A stretch of DNA of 21,955 bases from positions 1 through 21,955 of IMG/VR virus record IMGVR_UViG_3300028393_003819. The stretch is one strand, 5' to 3'. This document shows, one piece after another, positions 14,173 through 20,714 of this stretch (position 1 is the stretch's first letter; the number at the start of each line of letters is the position of its first letter). The DNA comes from a virus. A program made the translations under genes and the position numbers. The notes under the pieces were generated by a model, which was given only the letters and a program-made list of their open reading frames with translations, was not told where the DNA came from and made no database searches.

Positions 14173-14182
14173 TGAAACAAAT

Positions 14183-14308
14183 GAAGAAGATGGGGTTGTA
14201 AAGATTCCATTATTCTTTCCCTACCGAAAGGAGTTCAAAAATTAGAACAAAAATCGGTGATTACAAGTGGGGGGAATGAGTGGTTGTAAAGATTCCAGCA
14301 TCTTCTTT
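14183..14308 (+). other. 5' leader domain of the large RNA
   Basis: GAAGAAGATG (14183-14192) pairs with CATCTTCTTT (14299-14308), enclosing a domain that begins and ends with an exact 16-nt repeat, GGTTGTAAAGATTCCA (14194-14209 and 14282-14297). Inside, ACCGA pairs with TCGGT and GTTC with GAAC. TTGTAA in either repeat copy can pair with TTACAA near 14260, so two alternative folds are possible. Confidence 0.6.
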
Positions 14309-14316
14309 AATTAGAT

Positions 14317-14330
14317 AGTTCTTTGAATAA
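14317..14330 (+). promoter_or_regulatory. boxA-like antitermination element before the large RNA
   Basis: AGTTCTTTGAATAA differs by one base from the element before tRNA-Met and resembles the rRNA-leader boxA. It lies just after the leader hairpin domain and before the highly structured RNA body. Confidence 0.55.
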
Positions 14331-15238
14331 AAATATTATCCATTCAGGATGTTGATGATGAGACCTTCGGGTTGATTCTGAGATAACTGATAAAAGGTAA
14401 TTGGCCGTATATGGTCATTAAATAAACCACGAAAGTGGCTTAAAGTGATTCACCTTGGTTTAGGTGGGTTGCGGCATCGGTAACGGTGCTTGAGTATACA
14501 AGCGAGATATCGTTTAACCTTAGTACCCGAGGGTAACACTGTAGGGGAGTTGGTTAGATGGATTGGCGATGTGGGTCGTCAGTTTGAGGTGGGAACACCA
14601 ATAAGAATAACTCGTAGAGTTAATGCAAAACATAGGGTTATCCGACTCTACTATTGCGTAACTCAGTATTAAAGTTGATTTAAAACCGAAAGGTAAGTTG
14701 GAGTACAGGTGGTGCTGTTACCAACCCTGACACGTCTCTACCAAGAGCGTCTCACTGAAGTTGACTTGAAATATGGAGGTAGGGATACTTCATAAGGGAG
14801 TTTAGTATTTGGTTGTTCAAAAGATAACTGAGCTAGCGACGGACCGCTTCCTTTTCCATCCACAAACCACTAAAACTTTGAATAAATTAATTCATAATTA
14901 AATCAATCAAGGAAAAGTGTCCGTCAGTCGGAAATGAAAGATGACTACATAGTCGTGAGTTGTTCACGGCCACAAAGGTTCCCAAGACTAATGTGATTTT
15001 TATGAAAGTCTTCTAGTCCCGCAAGGACTAATCAGGGTGGCAACCTTGAGGAGTGATGAGTAGTAAGAGAGTATTTTTCGACTTAAAGTGTGATTGACTT
15101 TATCAATCGTCATTAAGATTTACTTTTCAAAAGAAAGTGGAAACGAAGGGAAACAATAATCCTTCTAAAGAATCTTACAAGATGGTGTATTCTCAACCTT
15201 TTTTTTATTTACCTGTCACTTTTGACGGGTTTTTTTTA
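14331..15238 (+). ncRNA. Large ornate structured noncoding RNA, about 0.9 kb (GOLLD/ROOL-like candidate)
   Basis: No credible ORF, but many complementary segments. Examples are TGGCC/GGTCA (14402-14417), CCAC-GAAA-GTGG (14427-14438), GCATCG-GTAA-CGGTGC (14474-14489), GGTG-GGAA-CACC (14588-14599), GAGTTA(A)TGC with GCGTAACTC (14617-14626, 14656-14664), GTACAG/CTG(T)TAC (14703-14721) and ACG(T)CTCT/AGAGCGT (14732-14750). A long-range double helix joins GACGGAC and CTTTTCC (14838-14857) to GGAAAAG and GTCCGTC (14911-14925). TAGTCC/GGACTA (15014-15030) and GATTGA/TCAATC (15092-15108) follow, then a final three-way junction closed by TAAGATT/AATCTTA (15114-15120, 15171-15177). Several loops are GNRA tetraloops. 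Base composition is visibly richer in G/C than the flanking DNA. It has its own promoter, boxA-like element and terminator, and sits beside a tRNA, as reported for GOLLD RNAs of phages. Family identity is unverified; a new class is possible. Confidence 0.75.
15211..15237 (+). terminator. Intrinsic terminator ending the large RNA
   Basis: ACCTGTCA (15211-15218) pairs with TGACGGGT (15223-15230), loop CTTT, followed by a run of eight T. An earlier T-rich stretch (15199-15206) precedes it. Confidence 0.92.
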
Positions 15239-15249
15239 TGCCCTCACAC

Positions 15250-15257
15250 TATTTATT
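15250..15257 (+). promoter_or_regulatory. TATTTATT box, candidate phage late promoter element
   Basis: Thirteen nt before the ATG at 15271 and just after a strong terminator, so initiation near here is required. Same box and spacing as at 4002 and 8233. Confidence 0.45.
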
Positions 15258-15270
15258 ATAAAATTATATT

Positions 15271-16077
15271 ATGTCTAAACAATTTATAAATGAAGTAAGT
15301 AGAATGAAAGACCTTTTTGGATATAAAAAGGGACAAGTAATATCTGAACAAGTAACTTCAAAACAAAAAGAAGCCATGAATGCAGGATGGGGTCCCGTTA
15401 CTGATGAAATTGCAAAATCACTAAAAGTTGGTTCTGACGGTAAAATATTACCAAAGGAAGTAACTCAACCAAATTCATCTACAGACCCATTTGCGGCGTA
15501 TCTATGTGTTAAAAAGTTAGGACCTATTAAAACAGAAAATAGAGATGGTAAAAGTATGAAATTTGTCCAATCGGTAGAGGACAATACCGATGTAAATATT
15601 GGAGGATTTAATTATACTTTGTCAAGTATAAAATTCTTTGAGAATGGAGATGCGGTGATTGGAGGAAAGATAGTAAAAAAATTCAGTTGTGGTACTGGTC
15701 GTGAGATAATTATTGATGATGTTAAAATAACTCCAAAACTAATCACAAAACCAGTAGTTCAAATTCCAAAAGAATTAAAAGATTCTGAAGGTGTTAAAAA
15801 ATTCCAAGATTGGATGGATACTAATCATTCTAATTGGGTTAAGGGTGGTAAAAATTTAAATAAAGGCGGTGGGTATGGTAAATTTGGTCCAAGTACAAGT
15901 GCTGCTTGGAGTAAATATAAAAATGAATATTTAGGTGGTTCTAAAACAACAGATACAGGTTTTTCACCAATTAATAAAATGATGGCAGGAACTAAAGATT
16001 TTCCTGGTGCATTTAATACAGGTGGTATAGGTGTTTCTGATGAAGAAGATAAAGAATTATACACAACAAAAAATTAA
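15271..16077 (+). CDS. Leader-bearing phage protein with C-terminal peptidoglycan-binding-like segment, 268 aa
   Basis: The leader MSKQFINEVSRMKDLFGYKK continues to VISEQ and contains two (I/L)-x-E sites (I-N-E and I-S-E). It is nearly identical to the leader of the next gene, although the bodies differ. The middle (about residues 70-160) is strand-rich. The segment VKKFQDWMDTNHSNW...NKGGGYGKFGPSTSAAWSKYK (about 175-220) resembles phage peptidoglycan-binding-like repeats, where FGPxTxxAW is the recurring signature. It could be a virion protein, possibly targeting the cell wall. No signal peptide or catalytic motif was seen. Its stop is 5 nt from the next start. Confidence 0.8.
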   Translation: MSKQFINEVSRMKDLFGYKKGQVISEQVTSKQKEAMNAGWGPVTDEIAKSLKVGSDGKILPKEVTQPNSSTDPFAAYLCVKKLGPIKTENRDGKSMKFVQSVEDNTDVNIGGFNYTLSSIKFFENGDAVIGGKIVKKFSCGTGREIIIDDVKITPKLITKPVVQIPKELKDSEGVKKFQDWMDTNHSNWVKGGKNLNKGGGYGKFGPSTSAAWSKYKNEYLGGSKTTDTGFSPINKMMAGTKDFPGAFNTGGIGVSDEEDKELYTTKN

Positions 16078-16082
16078 TAATT

Positions 16083-17324
16083 ATGTCAAAACAATTTATA
16101 AATGAAGTAAGTAGAATGAAAAACCTCTTTGATTACAAAAGAGGTGTTGTCATTTCTGAACAAAAATTTTTGAACGAAGCTGAAATTCCATTTCCTGCGG
16201 GAGTATCCAAAGAAGCATATGATGAAATAATGGGTATTTCTGCAGAAAACAAAAAAACAGGGCGGGGTTCATACTTGTTTCCCACACAAGCTGCTGAAAT
16301 AGACAAAAAATACGGTGCGGGAATTTTCAAAAAATTTACTGATGCTGGAGGGTACGATGTTTTAGCGGGAAAATCAACTTTTACAACAACGGAACCTGGA
16401 GCTAAAACTAACTCTACATACTCCACCACATGGAATCCCGCGGCGCAATACGGCATTAAAGGTACTAAAGTTGAAGAATATCCTGAATGTGTTAGAGCAT
16501 TTGGAAATCCCATTTCAAATACGGCAAAAACAGTATATGGTATTGCTGGAACTGGTGAATATAAAGGATATTTTTTTTATTCTAATATAGGTGATAACGT
16601 GGCTCCGAAAGGAAGAGTTCTAAAATCAGATGGTACTATGGGTGATTATACTTGTTTCAACGGGAAAATTGTTATAGATGGTAATTATGGTGCCGCTCCG
16701 GCAGGGGCTGCGGCGGCAAAACAACCGACACAGTGGACTAAAGAACCTGCAACTTTGGATGACGATAAGAACACACTAAAAAAACAAATGACAGGTGAAA
16801 AAGTAAAACAATTACAAACAGGATTAGATATTAAAAATAAAGGTGGTAAATCTTTAGCAACAGGAAAATTTTGGACACTAACTGATACAAAACTAAAACA
16901 ATTATATCCTACTGAATATACAACACAAAAAGGTGTTACAAAAACTTTATTTGATAAGATTGTTAATCCAACATTAAAAGCATCAACAGCTGCGGCACCT
17001 ACAACAATACCTGTGACAGGAACAACACCTGCAGCAGGGGTAACACCGGCAACGGAAATAACCCCTACAATCATATCGGCACCACAAATTGCTGCTGCTG
17101 CAAAAACAACACCTGAGGAGTTTTATAATACTTTAAGGAAAAATGGATATATTCAGGGAGCGCCTGAGGAAGGTGATGGTAGGATTAAGTATAAAGCACC
17201 AAAAGGAGAAACTCCAAATCTTATGAAAGACCAACAAGATTTACTTACACAACAGATGAATACTTTTGGTTATGATTTTTACCGAAAAGGAAATGATAAT
17301 AGATTAGTTTATACTAAAAGATAA
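16083..17324 (+). CDS. Leader-bearing phage protein, 413 aa, Ala/Thr/Pro-rich linker
   Basis: Shares its first 26 residues, with only a few changes, with the preceding protein (MSKQFINEVSRMK, then VISEQ), and has a further F-L-N-E site. Residues 40-200 include a Gly/Tyr-rich part with a pair of Cys (ECVRAF, YTCFNG). LKKQMTGEKVKQLQTGLDI (about 236-254) followed by TGKFWTLTDTKLKQLYP resembles a peptidoglycan-binding-like helix bundle. An Ala/Thr/Pro linker (about 300-345) leads to a C-terminal domain starting TPEEFYNTLRKNGYI. This modular layout fits a virion or cell-wall-associated protein. Function unknown. It is followed by a terminator. Confidence 0.8.
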   Translation: MSKQFINEVSRMKNLFDYKRGVVISEQKFLNEAEIPFPAGVSKEAYDEIMGISAENKKTGRGSYLFPTQAAEIDKKYGAGIFKKFTDAGGYDVLAGKSTFTTTEPGAKTNSTYSTTWNPAAQYGIKGTKVEEYPECVRAFGNPISNTAKTVYGIAGTGEYKGYFFYSNIGDNVAPKGRVLKSDGTMGDYTCFNGKIVIDGNYGAAPAGAAAAKQPTQWTKEPATLDDDKNTLKKQMTGEKVKQLQTGLDIKNKGGKSLATGKFWTLTDTKLKQLYPTEYTTQKGVTKTLFDKIVNPTLKASTAAAPTTIPVTGTTPAAGVTPATEITPTIISAPQIAAAAKTTPEEFYNTLRKNGYIQGAPEEGDGRIKYKAPKGETPNLMKDQQDLLTQQMNTFGYDFYRKGNDNRLVYTKR

Positions 17325-17330
17325 TATTTA

Positions 17331-17355
17331 AACCCACTTTTATAGTGGGTTTTTT
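17331..17355 (+). terminator. Intrinsic terminator after the 413-aa gene
   Basis: AACCCACT (17331-17338) pairs with AGTGGGTT (17344-17351), followed by T residues. It overlaps the end of the convergent leftward gene. Confidence 0.88.
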
Positions 17356-17611
17356 AATCCCACGACTTTTTTAATGCGACAGGAGTATAAGTACCTTTCT
17401 CTTTCATCTCTTCAAAGTACTCTGATATCTTACGAGCAGTTTCTCTACCCTCTTCAAATATTAGGTTAATATATACGAATCTTGGAGTAATTTCGGATAA
17501 TTGAGATATGTCTAATTCTTTTAATAAGTGATTAATTAACATATTGGCATAATCTTTGGCATAATGTAAGTCTTCAAAGATTTGTCTTAAAATTTCAATA
17601 TCTCTTTCCAT
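17354..17611 (-). CDS. Small helical hypothetical protein, 85 aa
   Basis: I start at ATG 17611 (MERDIEILRQIFEDLHYAKD). A longer frame from a TTG at 17647 would overlap the promoter at 17633-17663 and is unlikely. The protein is almost entirely helical and charged, with FVYINLIFEEGRETARKISEYF in the middle and a Lys/Trp end. No motif is recognised. It is divergent from the SPFH gene, and both have host-type promoters in the shared intergenic region, so they may be expressed together early. Function unknown. Confidence 0.75.
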   Translation of the reverse strand: MERDIEILRQIFEDLHYAKDYANMLINHLLKELDISQLSEITPRFVYINLIFEEGRETARKISEYFEEMKEKGTYTPVALKKSWD

Positions 17612-17632
17612 AGTAGTTTTTTTATCGGTTAA

Positions 17633-17663
17633 CAAGTATACTAACAATCCCCCAGTTTTTCAA
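17633..17663 (-). promoter_or_regulatory. Bacteroidota-type promoter for the leftward 85-aa gene
   Basis: On the minus strand, TTG (17663-17661), 20 nt, TATACTTG (17640-17633). One base off the TAnnTTTG consensus, with correct spacing. Confidence 0.6.
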
Positions 17664-17685
17664 GTGGACAGTAATAAATAAATAT

Positions 17686-17716
17686 TTTGTAATTCAAAAA
17701 AGTATTCCTACCTTTG
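17686..17716 (+). promoter_or_regulatory. Bacteroidota-type promoter for the SPFH gene
   Basis: TTTG (17686-17689), 19 nt, TACCTTTG (17709-17716). Closely similar in sequence to the promoter at 18272, including GTAATTCAAAAA after the -33 box. Confidence 0.82.
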
Positions 17717-17736
17717 TTTAAACAAAATTAAACTAT

Positions 17737-18270
17737 ATGTTTGACAAATTAATAGAATTTTTAATACAGTTTTTGGATGATGTTCTTCCTTTTAAAGTGA
17801 TTAATGAGTGGGAGAAAGGGGTTTATTTGAGATTTGGTAAATATGTTAAAAACGTTGAACCGGGTATTGTGTTTAAGATACCATTTGCCGATAAGGTATG
17901 GCATTCACCTGTAATAACTCAAACAATTCACCTACAACCCCAAACTTTAACAACTCTTGATGAGAAGGATGTCGTATTAAAAGCAATTGTAAGATATCAC
18001 GTACAAGATGTTAAAAAATATCTATTAAATGTTATGCACGCATCTGACGTACTTGTTGATACCACTCAGGGAGTCATTAGAGACACCGTAGAGGGTTATA
18101 ATTGGGAGGACTTGTACAATATAAGTCAGACATTAGAAGAACAAGTTCAGGGTATTGTTGAGGATTGGGGTATTAGAATAGAAAGAATTACATTAACTGA
18201 CTTGGGTATTGTTAAGACATATAGAATTATGTCAGATAATACAAAACCAACACAAATAATTCCAGAATAA
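17737..18270 (+). CDS. SPFH / band-7 domain protein
   Basis: A 177-aa protein. A short N-terminal amphipathic segment (MFDKLIEFLIQFLDDVLPF) could attach it to membrane. The SPFH core follows: EWEKGVYLRFGKYVKNVEPGI with the typical GLY.R.G.......PG pattern, then KIPFADKV, QTLTTLDEKDVVLKAIVRYHV, and VIRDTVEGYNWEDLYN. It ends with GIRIERITLTDLGI. Cellular SPFH proteins (stomatin, prohibitin, HflK/C) have a long C-terminal coiled coil for ring assembly; here only a short tail follows, so the protein is minimal. The role in a phage is unknown; membrane organisation or interference with the host FtsH-HflKC protease are possibilities. Confidence 0.9.
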   Translation: MFDKLIEFLIQFLDDVLPFKVINEWEKGVYLRFGKYVKNVEPGIVFKIPFADKVWHSPVITQTIHLQPQTLTTLDEKDVVLKAIVRYHVQDVKKYLLNVMHASDVLVDTTQGVIRDTVEGYNWEDLYNISQTLEEQVQGIVEDWGIRIERITLTDLGIVKTYRIMSDNTKPTQIIPE

Positions 18271-18271
18271 T

Positions 18272-18302
18272 TTTGGTAATTCAAAAACTTTAATTACCTT
18301 TG
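18272..18302 (+). promoter_or_regulatory. Bacteroidota-type promoter for 18318-18877
   Basis: TTTG (18272-18275), 19 nt, TACCTTTG (18295-18302), just after the SPFH stop. Confidence 0.82.
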
Positions 18303-18317
18303 TTAAAACATTAAGAT

Positions 18318-18596
18318 ATGGAAATGAATCACAACATTAGAATTCAACACGAAAAGTTTGGTATTTTACTTGACGAGACATTTGTTAATCCGGTTCAGTT
18401 TAAACTATTTTTGAGATTAACTCAAAGCTGTGTTGAGATGAAACAGGATTTAACATTCTTTAACGGTACGGATTTCTTTATTCATATTCCTTATGATAAA
18501 TTGAAGGAGTGTATCATCAATACAAAAGTGGATACTTATACTTTAACAGACCATATTAGAAACAAATCAAAATTGGAGGCATTAGAAACATTATGA
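18318..18596 (+). CDS. Small hypothetical protein, 92 aa
   Basis: Starts MEMNHNIRIQHEKFGILLDE, followed by a mixed alpha/beta-looking chain (FFIHIPYDKLKECI, TYTLTDHIRNKSKLEALETL). There is no signal peptide or motif. It overlaps the next gene by 4 nt (ATGA), so the two are translationally coupled. A strong host-type promoter lies upstream, suggesting early expression and perhaps a host-takeover role (inference). Confidence 0.8.
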   Translation: MEMNHNIRIQHEKFGILLDETFVNPVQFKLFLRLTQSCVEMKQDLTFFNGTDFFIHIPYDKLKECIINTKVDTYTLTDHIRNKSKLEALETL

Positions 18597-18877
18597 TTAC
18601 ATTTAAAGACATACTAAAAAAAGCTGAAACTCATCCTATGGGTGAGGGTAAAATGGTTAGATACGAAACACCCCAACTGATAATCTCTATTGTCGGTGGT
18701 AGACAGGGTTTATATGGGGATTTTAACGAGTCATTTGAGATGGCGATTATCGATAAAAAAACCGATGATTTTATTTCGGATAAATTATACTCCGAATATT
18801 GTGATGGTAGCGGACAGATTATGCCGTATGTGACTCGGGAACAGATGTTGAAAGTCGTGAATGAGTTGGTGAAGTAA
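18593..18877 (+). CDS. Small hypothetical protein, 94 aa
   Basis: Starts MITFKDILKKAETHPMGEGK, with ATGA overlapping the preceding stop. The central part (LIISIVGGRQGLYGDFNESFEMAIID) is strand-like and is followed by an acidic, Tyr-containing stretch and a helical end (TREQMLKVVNELVK). No catalytic motif is obvious. Second gene of a two-gene unit that ends in a structured 3' region. Function unknown. Confidence 0.8.
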   Translation: MITFKDILKKAETHPMGEGKMVRYETPQLIISIVGGRQGLYGDFNESFEMAIIDKKTDDFISDKLYSEYCDGSGQIMPYVTREQMLKVVNELVK

Positions 18878-18880
18878 TAG

Positions 18881-18974
18881 TTTCCTGGTAGTATACTAAT
18901 AAACCAGGTGGTGGAGAATTGACCCTAAATCGGTCAGTCCTGAAAAGTGAGAGGTTAATCCTCTCATTTTTTTT
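18881..18974 (+). ncRNA. Structured 3' region, possible small RNA
   Basis: Three hairpins in 90 nt: CCTGGT (18884-18889) with ACCAGG (18903-18908), TGACC (18920-18924) with GGTCA (18932-18936), and the terminator stem. This is more structure than a simple 3' end needs. It could be a processed small RNA or an RNase-protective tail. Confidence 0.35.
18948..18974 (+). terminator. Intrinsic terminator after 18593 gene
   Basis: TGAGAGG (18948-18954) pairs with CCTCTCA (18960-18966), loop TTAAT, followed by eight T. It abuts the end of the convergent leftward gene. Confidence 0.92.
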
Positions 18975-19458
18975 ATTGATACCATATACCAAATCCACAC
19001 CTTGTGGAAATGTAATTATATGAGGCTGACCTAATCCAATCCATAAAGTCTTCCCACTCACTCATTCCACCCATATCAACGTTATTTGCCAATTCTTCAA
19101 GGGTTGTTTCATTACCATCTTCATCAATTATTTTATTCTCACCCCAACTATAATTTATGATTACGTCAGTTTCACTTTCTTCTAAATCTATCCAAAGACT
19201 ATGAATTATTATATCAATCCAAGCATCTGGATAACCAGTTATTTCGGGTATTCTTATTTTAATGTCTGAATGAATACCTGATGATAATTTGCTTAATGCT
19301 TTTTTGGCAAAATCAGTTGCACCTTCTTCACCAAGATTTTCAATTAAATCTGTTAAAAAATCCTCACCTTCATAATCTAATGCGTCAAATATCCTATCTA
19401 AATTTGAGTTGGGATAACCTTCTTTTGCTAAAATCTTTAATACTTTTTTAAATTCCAT
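18973..19458 (-). CDS. Hypothetical protein, 161 aa, partner of the zinc-motif gene
   Basis: Starts MEFKKVLKILAKEGYPNSNL with a helical N-terminus, then acidic (YEGEDFLTDLIENLGEEG) and strand-like parts (IKIRIPEITGYPDAWIDIII). The last third, WEDFMDWIRSASYNYIS, is aromatic. The start is 2 nt after the stop of the zinc-motif gene, so the two are co-translated and may act together. No family recognised. Confidence 0.8.
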   Translation of the reverse strand: MEFKKVLKILAKEGYPNSNLDRIFDALDYEGEDFLTDLIENLGEEGATDFAKKALSKLSSGIHSDIKIRIPEITGYPDAWIDIIIHSLWIDLEESETDVIINYSWGENKIIDEDGNETTLEELANNVDMGGMSEWEDFMDWIRSASYNYISTRCGFGIWYQ

Positions 19459-19460
19459 AG

Positions 19461-20396
19461 TTATGTGTTAAAATAAAAATATTCATCTTCTTCGTATAGT
19501 CCAAGTGAAAAATCTGCCTTCATATATAAACGAGGTTCAGTGGTGAAATAATAACAATAAACCTGTTCGGTTTCTAATTCAAAATCTTGTTCTCCGTGTT
19601 TTTCTTTTCTGCCCAAATTAATTATTTCTTTCCAAAAATCACCATAAGTATCATCCGTTGTAATTGGTTTTTCTGTATTTACGTTTAATTCACATAGGTT
19701 AAAAATATCTTTATTTGAAGTGCAAATATCATAAGTTACATAGTTAATTTCATCTGTGGGTTCTTCACCTCTACCATAGCAAGTATCACAAGTTGTAGTA
19801 CCATCTCCACCACATTCGCCGCATGATTCTTCACCATCTCCACCACAATCACCGCAAGTTTTTTCGCCCTTACCTTCACAATCACCACAAGTGGCTTCAC
19901 CGGAACCATTACATTCACCACAACTATCTCCTTCTTCATCCTCACCAGTACCATCACAGGTATCACAACTTACTTTACCATCACCATCACATTCCCAACA
20001 TCCTACCTCACCTTTCCCACCACATTCACTACACGTAACGATTCCATCCCCACTACATTCATCACACGACTCATAACCATCACCGGCGCAGTTATTACAA
20101 GTATCATAATAAGTTTCATTATCTGTTTCAAGAACCGATGCAAAAAATAAATTATTGATTATATTATCACCCAATTCAAATTTACCTGTCTTTAATAATG
20201 AATAAATGTAATAAGAGGTTTTAATATAACCCATTCTATCGGTTTTAAATAATTCTCCAAAGTATTCCCTTTGTCCTTTACAAATTTCTTTAAAACTTGA
20301 ATAAACATTATTAGGTGTTAAATCTTTTACTTTAACAAGTGAAGCAACTCTTTTTGCAAGACTTCTCCATTTTCTATTTGAAATTTCTTCCGCCAT
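19461..20396 (-). CDS. Protein with ten DnaJ-type CxxCxGxG zinc motifs, no J domain, 311 aa
   Basis: Residues 100-210 contain ten consecutive CxxCxGxG motifs: [72 protein letters not shown] and CDTCYGRG. In DnaJ four such motifs bind two zinc ions and hold unfolded proteins; here ten motifs (20 Cys) could bind about five. There is no J domain (no HPD), so it should not recruit DnaK through the usual route. The N-terminal 90 residues are helical ([17 protein letters not shown]). The C-terminal 95 residues are strand-rich and acidic, ending [11 protein letters not shown] chaperone-like or binding scaffold role is likely; partners are unknown. Confidence 0.88.
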   Translation of the reverse strand: MAEEISNRKWRSLAKRVASLVKVKDLTPNNVYSSFKEICKGQREYFGELFKTDRMGYIKTSYYIYSLLKTGKFELGDNIINNLFFASVLETDNETYYDTCNNCAGDGYESCDECSGDGIVTCSECGGKGEVGCWECDGDGKVSCDTCDGTGEDEEGDSCGECNGSGEATCGDCEGKGEKTCGDCGGDGEESCGECGGDGTTTCDTCYGRGEEPTDEINYVTYDICTSNKDIFNLCELNVNTEKPITTDDTYGDFWKEIINLGRKEKHGEQDFELETEQVYCYYFTTEPRLYMKADFSLGLYEEDEYFYFNT

Positions 20397-20456
20397 AACT
20401 ATAAATATCCTTTGATTTATAACTTTTTTTATTTAAGTTTGTGTAAAGATAAATAT

Positions 20457-20714
20457 ATGGCAATAAAACTATACATCACAGAAGAAGAAATAAATTCAAA
20501 CAGAAACGACGCTGACTTGGGTCGGTTGATAAGAAAAAGATTTTGGAATTTAAAAGAAGAAAATGAATATTTAAAAGATGTTGAGTATGAACACTGTATG
20601 ATATGTGGTAAATTATCACCATATACTATAAACACAAAAACAACGGATAGAATTGGTTTTGTGGAAGGACAGGGGCAAGGTTGTTATCAACCCAATAAAT
20701 GTGATAAGATATGA
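20457..20714 (+). CDS. Small protein with ITE leader and putative zinc site, 85 aa
   Basis: I start at ATG 20457, giving MAIKLYITEEEINSNRNDAD; an upstream in-frame ATG at 20412 is less likely because the leader at 20457 matches the I-T-E leaders of other proteins here. The C-terminal part, HCMICGKLSPYT to GQGCYQPNKC, has four Cys arranged as C-x2-C and C-x5-C, probably a zinc-binding knuckle. The stop overlaps the next start (ATGA). Function unknown. Confidence 0.75.
   Translation: MAIKLYITEEEINSNRNDADLGRLIRKRFWNLKEENEYLKDVEYEHCMICGKLSPYTINTKTTDRIGFVEGQGQGCYQPNKCDKI

Noticed and set aside
13944-14210. An 88-codon leftward frame across the tRNA and promoters
   Set aside because: It runs antisense through the tRNA gene and two promoter repeats. 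Its apparent repeats come from the duplicated promoter DNA.
14490-14672. A 60-codon rightward frame inside the large RNA
   Set aside because: It begins with TTG, has codon use unlike all real genes here (many CGx and GCG codons), lies across several strong helices, and has no start context.
14970-15030. Group I intron-like core (AAGACTAATG ... CTAGTCC)
   Set aside because: These bases form better local hairpins (AAGACT/AGTCTT and TAGTCC/GGACTA). The tRNA is uninterrupted and no exon pair is visible.
19823-20076. Two rightward frames rich in His/Ser/Pro opposite the zinc-motif gene
   Set aside because: They are antisense shadows of the repeated Cys/Gly codons.
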